From Puccinellia tenuiflora (taxonomy: Eukaryota; Streptophyta; Magnoliopsida; Poales; Poaceae), in contig QRDG01000351.1 in NCBI GenBank assembly GCA_012064385.1, positions 316,928-380,927 on the forward strand: a stretch of DNA of 64,000 nt. Direction: 5' to 3'. Both the position numbers and the translations under genes were made by a program. The notes below the pieces were generated by a model that ran no database searches, had not been told where the DNA came from, and worked only from the letters and a program-made list of their open reading frames with translations. Shown here one piece after another: positions 21,676 to 34,527 of the stretch; positions within the stretch are counted from its first letter, which is position 1; each line of letters opens with the position of its first letter.

Positions 21676-22714
21676 CAATAAATAAGGCAATTCAACGCAC
21701 GAGCCAATATGAGGATGAACAAAAATATTCTACCACAAATGTGAATATCAATTGTCCAAGGACAATGAGTATAAGGAAATATTTTCCCGGTGAGTAGAGA
21801 TATACAAGGTCATCCTCACAAGATAAAAGATATGGCAAGAGATAAGAAATAAAACACCATATTTTAATAAAGTTTGTTGGTAGTTCCAACTATTCAAACC
21901 AACCGGCAAGGCCATGGTTAGAATAATATGGAACAAATGGTTTCTCAAATAATATATAGAAATGCATATTAGAGAAAAACCATACCAAGCAAACTCACAC
22001 AAACAAGAGCCAAAGGATAACCAAAATGAAAATTGGAACTTGTTTGAGCAAACATGCCACATAGGAAAATGTCAAATCTAAGTGGCAAACCTCAAATGTT
22101 CACATTTTGTGGGATTATAATATGCACATGGCTTATTACTCCCCCATAATGTGATAATTCATTTTATCTAAGCAAGAGGCAAATAAAACCAACTAGAGAA
22201 ATTAATGGACATTGTAGAAATTGAATTTCTCATGAATATGACATAACACATGGTAACTAGATAATATTGAAATATTAACACTAGGTGGTGTGCCTCATGT
22301 ACACACATTTTTAGGTTTGTGAAGTGCACAAAGCATATCACTCCCCCAAAATGGGATAGTCCATTAATATCTCAAAGAGCCAAATGAAATCCACACAAGA
22401 TCCAATAAAGCTCAACACACAAGTTACACATACATGATACACAACTAACATACCCAACCATGAATAACAAGACAAGTAAGAAAGTAGCATATCACATACA
22501 AGCACATGCTACGAACAAAACTAACACATGCAAGGGAGCAAGCAACTTTCAATGTATATATGATTTAAATACAAGTTACCACAAGGAGGAACATAGGATG
22601 TGAGATATGGCAATATAATCCAATTGACTTGGCTTGATGAAATAATAATCATGAAGATCCCTTAATTTTTCAAAGATAGCCAAGTCTCCAATGTCCTCCA
22701 ACAATACCTATTGA
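21676..22714 (-). other. Copia-type spacer, third piece, no gene
   Basis: A-rich spacer continuing the host copia element. GGGGGAG motifs (minus strand) lie at 22139-22145 and 22341-22347. No domain-bearing frame was found. Confidence 0.72.
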
Positions 22715-23076
22715 TCAAGTTGAAGCTTGTTGGTCCCCAGCCGAGTTGGGTCCTAAGAGGTTAGTCACAATAGGCTTGGCAACCCAAATGGTATTTTTCT
22801 TGACACCACTTTGAGTTCCCACATATTTGGCAAACACATTACCAGCTCTATCCTTTCTACGTGAATACGCATCATCAATTAAGATGGGGTTGGATAGGTT
22901 ACCGATAGTGCATGAAGAAGCAAAGTGACCCTTGCCACGGCAAAGATAGCAACATCGACTCTTCTTTTTCTTCTTAATAGGCTCCACAACTTGAGGAGCA
23001 TTGACTTGAGTCTTCTTAGGAGGTGGCCATTGTTCAACTCGTGGGGGAGCATGAGATTGAACAAGAGGCCGCTTCC
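22715..23076 (-). pseudogene. Copia-type gag, C-terminal part with second CCHC zinc knuckle
   Basis: On the minus strand the real frame starts at the insertion point 23076 (residues KRPLVQSHAPP); codons upstream of this in the same frame come from the inserted LTR. It has a Lys-rich linker, a CCHC knuckle CCYLCRGKGHFASSC and a tail ending GPNSAGDQQAST before the stop. Zinc knuckles of gag bind element RNA during packaging. The upstream part of the same protein is at 58637-59519, moved 35 kb away by the Tat insertion. The stop after the tail without a following protease supports a gag-only element. Confidence 0.82.
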
Positions 23077-23615
23077 TGATGGGGGGATACTTTCTGGGTA
23101 GGCCCATGGAGCCGGAAACTGGACTCGCCAAGACCAAGGAGGCCCAAGCCGGGTTACACTTCAAGCAACATGGGCTGGACAAGGAACAAGTCGCCCAGCC
23201 CATTACGAGTAAGCACAAAGGAGAGGACACGGCAAAGACTGGAGTCCTAGTACAACCCGGAGTACCAACTTGGAAGGTGAAGACCTAGAGAGGGACTCCG
23301 TATTCATGTGTAACTCGGTACAAGTTGTAAGTCCAGGGACCCGGCCTCCTTTATAAGGAGGGCCCTGCACCTTAGATCGATAAGCTCTCAAGTAACACCA
23401 ATCCCGCAGTTGCCAACTCCCAAGTTAGAGGAGTCGGAACCCTGTAATCAAGATCAAGTCCACAGCAATAAAGAACAAGCAGGAAGTAGGTCTTTACCTC
23501 TAAACAGAGGGGCCGAACCATTGTCCCCTCGTCGAGATTAACCAACTCCTATGTCCTAGTCGCCAATGGCCCCACAACTTTGCTTCCCGGAGGAGGCCGT
23601 GACAACCCCACGACA
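23077..23615 (+). repeat. 5' LTR of large Tat element
   Basis: 539 bp, TGATGG...CGACA. It includes a TATA-like TATAAG at 23352-23357. The PBS begins at 23618. Confidence 0.92.
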
Positions 23616-23617
23616 AT

Positions 23618-23634
23618 TGGCGCCCACCGTGGGG
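23618..23634 (+). other. Primer binding site of large Tat element
   Basis: TGGCGCCCACCGTGGGG lies two bases after the LTR end; non-Met tRNA type. The gag ATG follows within a few bases. Confidence 0.82.
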
Positions 23635-23637
23635 CCG

Positions 23638-25796
23638 ATGATGAAAGGAGTCGAGATCATGGGAGAAGCTCACCGAGGTATGGAGAAGCTCGCCATCGGC
23701 AGGGTCTACACCAACCAGTACGGTGAGACCGAGATCGACAACTACGGGTGGAGCCCGGAGATGGATGAAGTCGAGGAAGGCTACCAGCTCATCTTCGGCA
23801 AGATCAACGTGTTCGTTGGCATGGTCAACGTATCAGGTAACCATGTTAATGGTTCGGAATCTGTTTCAGAAGCAACAGCTGTCATTGAGTCCGATGGAGA
23901 GGAGTCCGTCGGTCATCACAAGTCGGCATAGTCGCCGAAGAAAAGGAGCCGGAGATACTGCCGGAGCCACATTCAGAGCCAGATTACGATGCAGATTCAG
24001 AGTCAATCCTACCATTATTTGAAGATCGACTCGGTTATGGAATCAAGGAGGAATATGTGCAATCACCAACATGTCCACGTCATGTTGGAGTGTACATGTC
24101 CGAACTAGAGAATGGTGGAGAACGCGGTGGAAGGAGTCAGTTTGACCCCAACTTGCTAACAAAGGAAATTACGGTGAACAATGTGGCGGCTCGGGCAGAG
24201 GAGTTGATCGCGGCGCGTGAAACAATAGAGAAGAAGTTGGCAGATGTTGCAGAAGCAAACCGGAAATTGGCAGCGGACCAAGCCCTTATACAAGCTGAAC
24301 AAACTCACATACAATCTGAACAAGCTCACGTACAAGCTAAACATGAACGTGTACAAGCTGAAGCAGTTGCAGTGCGCAATCGCCAGCAAGAACTCATGTC
24401 AATCCAGTATCGGAAGACTCGGAGCCGATTGCACGAAGGAGTTCACATAAATCCAACCAACTTGTTTTAGACACCAACAGGTCCAGCTGCAAGAGTAGGA
24501 GGATCAGCACCCGGAGCAGTAGCAGCACCACCACCGCCACCACCACCACCACCAGGAGGAAACGGAGGAGTCAGAGCAGGAGCTGGAACTAATGGACCAC
24601 CCCCACCACCTGGAGTAGGAGTTGGCGGTATGGGTCCACCACCGCAAAGGTTTCATACACCCGCAGGACACTATTCAAATCCAATGGATAATGTACACAC
24701 AGCAACTATGGTATTGGAAAGAATCCCGCTCAATGAGAATCAAACGGGACAGGAAGCACGACTCGGCATAGACATGTTGAAAACAGCATTGCAGCAGCAA
24801 GCTCTTTACCCTAATTTTCCAGACGCAAGCAGACTTCATTCAACTCCGTACAACTCCCGAACAAGGAGTCAGCACGACGAGTCTCATCCAGCCGGCTTGT
24901 CGAGCGCAAGACGCCGCGAGCTGGCAAGGAATCAACCAAATGTGTCGACTACTTCAGAAGCTCAAAGAAGAGTCGATGAGGCACGAAATAGGAGAGCTGC
25001 CGCGTTCAAATCCCCAGAAGCCGGAGGGGCCGGGGGGCCAGCACCAGCAGCAGCGGCAGTTGTCCAGCCGACTCGTGCAATTATAGAGGTAAACTCGCCT
25101 AGAAGTTCACCTTCCCTAACGGGTCCAGAGTGTTTCTCAGAAGCCATTAGAGCCGAGTCCTTCCCAAGCAGCTTTATGGAGCCACGCATGGTTGGTAACT
25201 ACGAGCCCAATATGGATCTGACTTCCTGGATCAGCAGTTATGAGATGGCAATGAGTATTCGCAATGCAACCGGAAATTTGTGCGCAAAATTTATGTATCT
25301 TATGATGGATGGAGCAGCTCAGGTTTGGATGAGAAACTTACCCCCCAGGTCAATCAACTCGTGGGAGCAGTTGAAGATCGCTTTCATTCAAAACTTTCAG
25401 GGAACTTGCAAGAAATTGAGTACCATCGAGGACTTGGAGAGATGTGTCTAGAAGAAAGGAGAAGCTGCAAGGCACTGGATGAAGCGAGTCTCGGAGATCA
25501 TCAATTCTTCGCAAGGACTCCCACCAATCTCTGTGTTGATGGCCATGGAAAGAAACTGCACTTTTAATCCACTAAGTTGGAAGCTAGGGCGTATGAAGAA
25601 CAATTTGAATCAAGGCATACCTATTACCATTGGAGAGATCATGGCAGGCGCTAACAAGCACGCCGCCACAAATAAAACTAAGGATCAGGAAGAAGTCGGA
25701 AAGGGCCAAGGTGGTATGGCCAGAATCACAACCAGAATCAACATCAGAACCAAAATCATGGAGGGACTAAGCAGCCGTATGACAACTCCGACTTAG
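23638..25796 (+). pseudogene. Tat gag gene, broken by stops and a frameshift
   Basis: The start MMKGVEIMGEAH is immediately after the PBS. The first part (to 23931) is acidic and ends in a stop. A second part (24057-24470) contains a Gln/Ala coiled coil built from 21-nt repeats. A third (24471-25451) starts with a polyproline tract, then has the capsid-like segment MEPRMVGNYEPNMDLTSWI...MMDGAAQVWMRNLP, and ends at a TAG (about 25449-25451) followed by HWMKRVSEIINSS in another frame (25479-25796). The gag would assemble the particle and bind RNA. At least two stops and one frameshift separate the pieces. Confidence 0.82.
24289..24372 (+). repeat. 21-nt tandem repeats encoding heptads in gag
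   Basis: Four units starting TACAAGCTG/TACAATCTG encode IQAEQTH, IQSEQAH, VQAKHER and VQAEAVA. The unit length equals one coiled-coil heptad, so expansion preserves register. Confidence 0.85.
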
Positions 25797-25890
25797 TAGC
25801 TAGCACCAACTCTGGGAACAGACGTAGGGATAACAACTCTCAAGGGTATCAGGCGCACAAGCCAACTCCTCAAGAAGTCTTGCAGAGCCC

Positions 25891-26964
25891 GTGTCCTCGC
25901 CACGCCAGAAACGGCAGATGCGGGATCTACAGCAGTGGAGAAACAACCCGGCAAACCGTGGCAATAATGGAGGTCGAAACGATGGAAATAGAGGTAACGA
26001 TGGAGGACCTGGAAACCATGGCGGAGGATCCGGAAATAACCCAGGATCCAGCAATGGTGGAGGAAACCAGCAGGGAAATCAAGGAGGCTTTCAGCAGAAC
26101 CCTAAGCAACTTCATGATAACCAGGGACAGTACTACATAGCAACTCAACCACATCACCCGAGTCAAGGCAGTTATCATGTTTTTACCACTAGCACCTCCA
26201 AGCGAGCAAGGAAGTTGAAAGTTCGCGCAGTCAATGTCGTGGAGCCGGCAATTCCTCAATGGTTAAGGTGGTCAGAGCAGCCAATTACCTGGAGTCGAGC
26301 GGATCACCCACCAAGGGTTGACGACCCGGGGCAGCTAGCGTCAGTGGTAGCACCACAAGTTGGAGGATACACGCTTAACAAGGTACTCATGGATGGTGGT
26401 AGAAGCATCAATATATTATACTATGACACATTCAAAAGGATGAAGTTGCAAGACAGGAAGCTCATACCGACAGAGACAGTTTTTCATGGAATAGTACCAG
26501 GGAAGTCGGTAAAACCAACTGGTAAGATTTATCTGGAAGTTGCTTTCGGCACCTTTGAGAATTATCGGTCAGAAATTTTGCCTTTTGAGGTTGTGGATCT
26601 CCACAGTCCATACCATGCTCTTTTTGGACGTCCTGTGTATTTCAAGTTCATGGCAAGGCCATGCTACATATATCTGAAGCTGAAGATGCCGGGACCAAAA
26701 GGAGTCATTACAGTCAATGGTCGTAGGCAGATGGCACTTGAGTGCGAGCAGGGAGATACAGCTATGGCGGAGACAGCTTGTGCCCAAGAGGAGCTCAAGT
26801 TCTATAAATCACATGTGAACCCGGAAGATAATATAGTGCTCAAGAAGCCGGCAACAGAGGAAAAAATGAAATTCAAGTCGGCTCAAGACACAAAACAAGT
26901 TGATTTCGTCCCCGGTGATTCCTCCAAGCAATTCACCATCGAGGCACACCTCTCGAACAAATAG
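25891..26964 (+). pseudogene. Tat gag C-terminus/nucleocapsid-like Gly/Asn-rich region and aspartic protease
   Basis: A 357-codon frame. Residues 1-75 are Asn/Gly-rich, followed by a basic linker. The protease core is VLMDGGRSINILYYDTF (near residue 170), where the usual DGGSS is DGGRS. ALFGRPVYFKFMARPCYIY is typical of Tat proteases. The protease cuts gag-pol into its parts. The frame ends at a stop (26962-26964) before RT; in related elements the frame is continuous, so this is a broken polyprotein. Confidence 0.82.
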
Positions 26965-28735
26965 GAAGGCGCGCTCGTCGAGTTTATCCGTGGGAATCGG
27001 GACGTCTTCGCATGGAAACTATCTGACATGCCAGGTGTCCCGAGAGAACTCGCCGAGCACAGCTTACATGTTAACCCTAACGCAAGACCTGTAAAACAGG
27101 GACTTCGCAAGTTTCATGATGATAGAAGAAAAGCTATAGGAGAAGAAGTGGCCTGACTCCTTGCGGCCGACTTCATCAAAGAGGTATTCCATCCAGAGTG
27201 GGTGGCCAACCTAGTCTTAGTGCCAAAAAAGACAGGGGAGCTACGCATGTGCATTGACTTCACCAGATTGAACAAAGAATGTCCTAAGGATCCTTTTGCC
27301 TTGCCACGCATCGACCAGATCATTGAATCCACAGCAGGTTCTGAGTTACTTTGTTTCTTGGATGCTTATTCTGGCTACCATCAGATCAGACTCAAGGAGG
27401 AGGATGAGCTGAAACCGCCTTCATAACACCCTTTGGAGCTTTTTGTTACAAAATGCCTTTTGGGCTCAAAAACGCAGGAGCAACATACCAGAGGTGCATT
27501 CAGAATTGTTTTCGAGAGCAAATTGGAAGGAACGTCCATGCATATGTGGACGATGTGGTCATCAAGTCGCAAAAAGCCGACTCCTTGATTGCTGACCTAA
27601 CAGAGACATTCAACAATCTACGCAAGTACAAGATGAAGTCGAATCCAGGCAAGTATATATTTGGAGTTCCAACAGGCAAACTACTTGGCTTCATCGTCTC
27701 AAGAAGAGGGATTGAGGCAAACTCGGAGAAAATAAAGGCTATTCATAACCTGCGAAAGCTGACCTGGTTAAAGGATGTCCAGAAGCTTACAGGCTGTGTT
27801 GCAGCTTTAAGCAGATTCATATCACGACTCGGAGAGAAGGCGGATCCTCTCTACTGACTCCTGAAGAAGTCAGACAAGTTCTTATGGGACAAAGAAGCCG
27901 ATGATGCTTTTGAGGAGTTGAATAAAACTTTGTCAACAACACCAGTCCTTGCAGCTCCTACAGATATGGAGCCCATGTTACTGTATGTAGCTGCCAACGA
28001 GAGAGTTGTCAGCGCAGTGGTAGTTGTGGAACGCAAGGAGGAAGGAAAGGAGTATCCGGTGCAGTGCCCTGTCTACTACGTTAGTGAGGTACTCACTGAT
28101 TCCATGTAAAGGTACCCACAGTGGCAGAAGCTGGTATATAGAGTCTTTTTAAGCTCAAGCATTATTTTCAAGAGCACTCTATCAAGGTCGTGAGTTCAGC
28201 ACCACTAGCATATATCATCCGCAACAGAGATGCGAAGGGACGAGTTGCCAAGTGGGCAATTGAATTGGGACCTTACCACATCACATATGTGCCACGCACA
28301 GCTATCAAGTCACAAGCCTTGGCAGATTTTGTCAATGATTGGGCCGACTTCACAGCTTCGCCAAACACGCCCTGCTCCAAGTATTGGACAATGCACTTTT
28401 ATGGATCCAGACAACTTGAGGGATTAGGAGCCAGCATCGTTTTGACTTCACCTAAGGGAGACAAGTTGGCCTATGTCCTTCAGCTGCACTTTGACTGTAC
28501 AAACAACATGGCAGAATACGAGGCCCTGTTGCATGGACTCCGCGTGGCCAAGGAGATGAACATCAAGCGTATCAGGTGCTTTGGAGACTCGGATCTCGTG
28601 GCCCAGCAGGTGTCAGGAACTTGGGACTGAAAGGACGCAAATATGGCGGCTTACAGGAGAGCAGTCGACCAGATTGCCGGGTTCTTTTCCGGCTACCAGG
28701 TAGAGCACATTGATCGTCAAAAAAAAACAAGGCGG
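26965..28735 (+). pseudogene. Tat reverse transcriptase, RNase H and additional RNase H-like domain (degenerate)
   Basis: RT pieces: FIKEVFHPEWVANLVLVPKK and MCIDFTRLNKECPKDPFALP (27170-27310), then a frameshift at about 27415, then MPFGLKNAGATYQRC and the catalytic YVDDVVIKS (27540-27570). RNase H follows with TPVLAAPTDMEPMLLYVAA and in-frame stops near 27856 and 28107. A second, archaeal-type RNase H is visible as MHFYGSRQLEGLGASIV...NNMAEYEALLHGLRVA (28389-28630). That second domain is a Tat/Ogre hallmark. Stops at 27154, 27855, 28107 and 28628 and at least one frameshift make it non-functional. Confidence 0.87.
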
Positions 28736-28821
28736 CAGATGCACTATCAAGGCTAGGATCTAGAAGAGAGAAAGTACCACCAAACGTCTTCCTGGATGAG
28801 CTCCATCATCCGTCAGTTAAA

Positions 28822-30163
28822 TTGCCTTCAGAAGAGGAGCTCGCTTTTCCAGACCCGGAGTCAGCATTGGTTGCAGCAACTCGGGCAATTCCAGCTTGGA
28901 CGGAGCCGTATCTCGCGTATCTCCTACGTGGGGAACTTCCAGAGGATGGAGTCAGGAAAAGAAAACTCGTCAGAAGATGCAAGTCATATACAGTAATCAA
29001 TGGAGAGAGTTATTCTGGAGAAGCACCACGGGAGTCTACCAACGGTGTGTATCCCCAGAGGAAGGCAGGCAAATTCTACAAGAGATTCATGCAGGAGACT
29101 GTGGCCATCATGCATCAACAAGGTCTTTAGTGTCCAAAGCTTTCAGGCATGGTTTCTTCTGGTTGATAGCACACTTGGATGCAGAAAGGATAGTCCGAGT
29201 TTGTGATGGTTGTCAAAGGTACCCAGGCAAGATCATGTGCCGACCCAGGAGCTCAGAACCATACCAATAACTTGGCCGTTTGCAGTTTGGGGCCTTGACA
29301 TGGTGGGTCCTTTTTCAAAGTCCCCTTGCCACAAAACTCACCTGCTAGTTGCAGCTGACAAGTTCACCAAGTGGTTTGAAGTCGAACCCATCAGCCGAGT
29401 CGATGCAGAATCTGCCGTCAGGTTCATCAAAAAGATAGCTACACGATTTGGATATCCACATAGCATCATCACAGACAACGGAACCAATTTGTTAGTTGGA
29501 GAGATGGCCAAGTTCTGTGGAGAAAACAACATCCAACTTGATCTAGCCTCGGTGGCTCACCCACAGTCAAATGGACAAGCTGAACACGCAAATCAGGAGT
29601 TACTCAAGGGGATTAAGCCCAGATTAAGAGTTCCCCAGTTGCGAGGTTCCAGGTGCTGGGTTGAGGAGTTACCAGCAGTACTCTGGAGCATACGGACGAC
29701 TCCTAACAGATCCACCGGCTTCACGCCGTTCTTCATGGTCTACGGAGCAGAAGCAGTCCTGCCCAGTGATTTACTTCACGACTCACCACGAGTCGCCAAT
29801 TACATCGAGACAGAGAATGAGCTTGCTCGCCAGGACTCGGTGGATGCACTTGAGGATGCAAGTGAGTTAGCCCTTGGTAGATCTGCAGTTTATCAGCAGG
29901 ACTTGCGGCGATATCACGCACGTAGAATCAGAAGTCGGACGTTTCAAGAGGGAGATTTAGTGCTTCGCCTAGTACAAAATAAGGAAGGGATGCACAAGTT
30001 ATCTCCTCCATGGGAAGGACCGTTTGTTATAAGCAAAAACTTGCACAACAGATCGTACTATCTAATGGATGTGCGGGAGCCGGCAAGTGAAAGCAAAGGA
30101 GCTGACACAGCTCATACACTAGACCCCTATGCAGAGGCAAAGAGTCCCTGGAACATAGCTTAG
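28822..30163 (+). pseudogene. Tat integrase (HHCC, DDE core, C-terminal domain), frameshifted
   Basis: The N-terminal zinc-binding part is split: AGKFYKRFMQETVAIMHQQGL in one frame up to 29130, CDGCQRYPGKI in another. From 29210 the core is open for 317 codons: WGLDMVGPF (first Asp), SIITDNGTNLL (second Asp), AHPQSNGQAEHANQELLKGI (Glu), then the C-terminal LSPPWEGPFVISKNL. Integrase inserts the element's cDNA into host DNA. The core triad is present; the N-terminal frameshifts and missing upstream enzymes make it a pseudogene. No chromodomain follows, consistent with a non-chromoviral element. Confidence 0.87.
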
Positions 30164-30715
30164 TTGCCTCCATACTATAGTTAATCCTTGTAAGCAGGAT
30201 GTGCAAGTTATCAGTGAGCCCAGTGAGCTCTTCACACATTGTATTATGATTATTATGATCGAAGGAAATAAAGCCGACTACATTTTAAATTGAAATCTTT
30301 CGTCAAGACACTAAATATGTGCACTTTATTACATTTTGATCTTGGGGTTCTTGGGGGCTTGTCTTTAAGAAAAAAATTCAAGCTTCAGACTCTTGAACCC
30401 GGCTAAAAAGCCGACTCCTTCCTGATTTTAGATGGTAAGTTAGATGCAGCTCGCAAGTTTTGACTAATGACTACAGGCATGACTCGTCCTGCACTCCTAT
30501 GAAGCCTAAAAAGGACTTAGGAGGAGGCGGACTTGTTAGAGCAAACTGTTAGCCAAAGTCACGCGAGGCCTACTTATTCATCAGTATAAAATTCAGATGG
30601 GTTATAAGAACCAAACCAATCTATATAAAGTGGGCAATAGCAGGCCTATCACACAAAAACAAGACATTCAAAAGCATGTCATCACAAGGATAAAAGTTTT
30701 TACATCTCAAAAAGC
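30164..30715 (+). other. Post-integrase spacer of Tat element, no gene
   Basis: A/T-rich sequence between integrase and the solo LTR insertion. It includes one CTTGGGGGCTTG motif (near 30350), a degenerate relative of the PPT-like repeats at 35640-36160. The last five bases, AAAGC, are the solo LTR target site. Confidence 0.7.
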
Positions 30716-33700
30716 TGTAGCGCCCCGACCCCGGAATTATGCAGAGAGGCTATGTAACCCACAGGCTATGCTACACAATCGAAGGGCATGGGATTACCGC
30801 TCCCACGCAACACCTCGATCATGCCATAAACACTGGCATAACTATCAAAGCATAATAAGGAGATCAAGACTTGTGAAACAACTGGCACATCACAGACTCT
30901 ACGACACCAAAGATCATAAGCAACTCATATAGCGAGAAAGATACAAATATTACACACAGAGGTCACAGACCCAACAGTACATCATGCGGAAGCGAGGTAG
31001 TTGTCTAATACAACAAGATCCAAAATATGGCCTAAGAGGCCTACAGATAAACCTTCCCAAACAGCTTGTTCCACGACGTCCCAAGCTGCCACCTGGGAAC
31101 CCCAAACTACTCGTCGATGTCAACGAACAACCCACCTGTCTGCTCGGTGTCGTCCTCCTCTGAAACAATTAATAATCAACAAAGAGAGACTGAGTACGAC
31201 GTACTCGCAAGTTTAGTAGGGCGATATAGGCCCAATGATGATAAGGCTCTAAAGCTGTATAGTAGTTAATTTGCATAAAGCTAATTTTTCCTTTTCAAAA
31301 CATGACTCATAGCATTGACTACTTAGAAGGTTTTTCGAAAGGGGATAAGATAGTAAACCTTTATCTTCGGTTCACATTGAACCAATAGTAGCCGGAAAAC
31401 ATCACTCATCTCCACCAAGGCACTCCCTCGAATCACCCTGGAGGAAATGAACCTTTAACACACGTTGTCAAGTTGCAACCTCTAGCTGCCAAATTTTAAT
31501 TAAGATTAAAGTTCTCTATGATCTTATCGTCTATTCCCAAGTCGTCCATAACCGCGGACACAGCTTTTCGAAAAGATTTAACCCTGCAGGGGTGTACTAA
31601 TTTACCCATTGGTACCGTCCGGCTCGCCTGATTAGCTCTCTACGGCGGAAAGCTGGCAAGTGGGCGCGGTTAAACCTTTACCTCGCATGAGAGTATCGAA
31701 GAGTCATCTGTGGCGACAGGACAAGTTTATCCAGCCTATTTCAGCCCCTGCCCCCATCGCCACGTCCAAAACACCACCATCCTCATCGTTTATTTTTCCA
31801 CCCACACACTCACCCGCAAATGGAAATAGCAAACTAGAGGACCCTTGGATACGCCCGCACAAGTTATTCAGTTAGTAAGGAGCCCATACTCCCACCAATG
31901 GAAGCACACTCGTCTTGGTTCAAGAGGTAAAGAACTCGCACCTAGGGGCAAGAATGAGACAAAACACCATCCCCGATGGCAACTCATCCAAGCCTTTTAA
32001 ACAATTTAATTACCCACCACCAGTAACCACCATGTCCGAACATTCCATCAACATCATAATTATGGAATTAAATCACCGGACAAAGATAGTATTTAACTAA
32101 GCATGGCTAAGCATATATATACAACAAGTACAAAGTATCTCAGGCCAGCACATCGAACCTATGGTTCATAGGAGGGGAAACATGTGATGGCTTAGGGGAC
32201 AATGCATATCATAGGATACTCTATATTTTGATCATAAGTTGACATAGAATCGAATGCAATATTATGGTGGATAAAATATTAGTATAAAGCAATAGGATGC
32301 TATATGCTAAGAAGGTTACGTTATCTCTTGCCTTGCTGACAGGGCGTGTAGTACGGATCGTCGGGGTATGAGGATGGAACCTCGACTCCGGAATCTATCG
32401 ATACCCAAACAAATAACAGAAGAACAAATAAATAAAATGAAGACAAGGTGCAATGCACAATCATGATGACATGTCAAGTTTATGCAATGGTAGCATCATA
32501 TAATTTAGCTAACAATTTAAATGGGGTGCCAAATAATTAGTGCAATTTATTTGGAAGCAACCCCATAATTAACTTAGTGACCATATTGTTCATAAATTAT
32601 TACGTTACAAAGGAGTGGATTAAATATGCATGAACATGACATGATTAGATAGGTATTATTCTTCTGATCACTTTGGTACTCGTTTGTGATTTTCCAATTA
32701 TCGATGAATAAATAGCGAATTAAATGATTATTTGAATTTAATTCGTTTAACCAAGTATAGAAAACATCAAAGGAAAATTTGTTGTCATGAAGCGATATTA
32801 GCATGATTAGATGGAATTTGTCATGCTGAGCACTTCGATATTTTATTCACAAATTTTGGTTAATTATTCATCAATTTATGATTTTTTCCCAATATAGTTA
32901 TTATTTTTGCCATTTTAGTAACTTTTAATAAACAGCGGAAATATTGTTTCAAAAGATCATTACAATGATATCAACAGGTAGGGTTTGTTTTTCTGAACAA
33001 ATTGGTATATCATTTGCTAAATTTGAAACAATATTTAATTAGTTATCATTTTTATTTATTTTATTTTATCTTATTTTACTGTTGGGCCGGCCTCCAGATC
33101 GGCCCAGGCCGGTTTCTAAGCCGGGCATGTGTTTGACGCGGCCGGCATCCTGGCCGGCCCAGGCCGGGCACCAGGCCGGGCCACCATCCGAACCAGCCGG
33201 CCTTCTGGCCGGCCCAGGCCGACGCCCAGGCCGGGCAAGCAACCGAGGCTGCCGGTCTCCTGGTCGGCCGGGCCGGTCCCCAGGCCGGGCGCACCGGGGC
33301 GGCGCGCGGCGGTGACCGCGGCACAGTGGCGCACGGCAACGACAGGGAGAGAGGGAGTGGGAGGAGGCTCAAAGGGGCGAGGAGCTCACCTTGGTTGCGT
33401 GGGTACCCTCGGCGTGGGCGGAGCGGCTCGGAATCGACGGCGGCGTCGCGGCGGAGTTCCGGCCGTCGGGGAAGAAAACACGGAGGGCGGCGAGGCACCA
33501 GACCGTCCCGAGACAATTCCCTTAGTAGGGAGGGATAGGAGAACACGGCGGAGCTCGTGGTGGCTTCGGCTTGCCCCGAGGTGGCCGGAGTCGACGGCGA
33601 TGCGCGGAGGACGGCGGCGGGCGGCGTCGGTCTTGGGGGCTAGCTAGGGATCGCGCATCGATCCGGAAAACGGGGAGAAGGAGAAGGGGAGAGAGAGGGG

Positions 33701-34488
33701 GAGCAGGTGAGCGTCGAGGAGGCCACTTATTTGCAGCAGGGGCGCAGCGACGAGCGAGGCGAGCGGTGGCATGGCGCCAGTGTCGCTCCTGGCGCCACAG
33801 TGGAGAAGGACGACGACGCTTTGCAACCCCCCCCCCCCGGCTCCAATTTAGATTAATTGCAAAATGGTCCAGCAACACTTTATTGATTTTATTAAGGCAC
33901 TTAAACATTTTCTAAAATTCTGCAAAAATTTGGTAGCCTCCCCTTGACAGGTAGAAGCTCCACAAAATTTGGTGTTCCAAAATAAAATGTTTCGTACAAC
34001 ATTTGTTCACAGGGTTTAATTATGGTCAAATTTGATAATTTCCAAAATGCATTTACGTGGAGTACTTAAGCATCTTCAAAAATAATGAAAATATTCATGG
34101 GGGCTCCCAATATATTAATGAAGCTCCCCATAATTTTATTTTGAATTTTTTGAAAGTTTAACTTGGTTTCAAAAATAGAATTTGAATTAAACCAATTTTG
34201 AATTCTCAAATTTATTTCTTGCTTGTTAAGAATTTTCTTTTACCAAATAATTATAACATGTACACTTGGAACTTCCTGGACAATTTGGAAGTTCAAATTT
34301 ATTTGTTAGCTAGGTTAAGCAAGAGCATTTGGTTTGGAGGTTTTGGAAGTTTTGCTTCCCCCTTTTAAATGGTTCCAATTGTTGCTTCTTAGAATTAGCA
34401 AATTCAAATGCATGCCATGATGCAAATGGTGCAAAGCAAAAGTGGAAAAATTATTCGTATTTTTCAGTACCGAACTGGGGCCGTTACA
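30716..34488 (-). mobile_element. Solo LTR (3.8 kb), relative of the 1-6056 family
   Basis: It starts TGTAGCGCCCCGACC and ends GGCCGTTACA on the plus strand, with AAAGC/CAAGC flanks (one mismatch). On the minus strand it carries the same block CTGCAGGG, TTTTCGAAAAG, CCGCGGTTATGG seen in the 1-6056 LTR, so it is in minus orientation. There is no PBS or internal region, so it is a solo LTR left by LTR-LTR recombination. The G-rich stretch 33080-33840 corresponds to the C-rich core of the other family. Frames inside it are compositional. Confidence 0.82.
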
Positions 34489-34527
34489 CAAGCCGGACAG
34501 CACGGCATCAATAAAGTTAAAAGTTTA

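Noticed and set aside
33076..33915. ORFs of 114-172 codons in the solo LTR
   Set aside because: G-rich composition, opposite-strand overlaps, no motifs.
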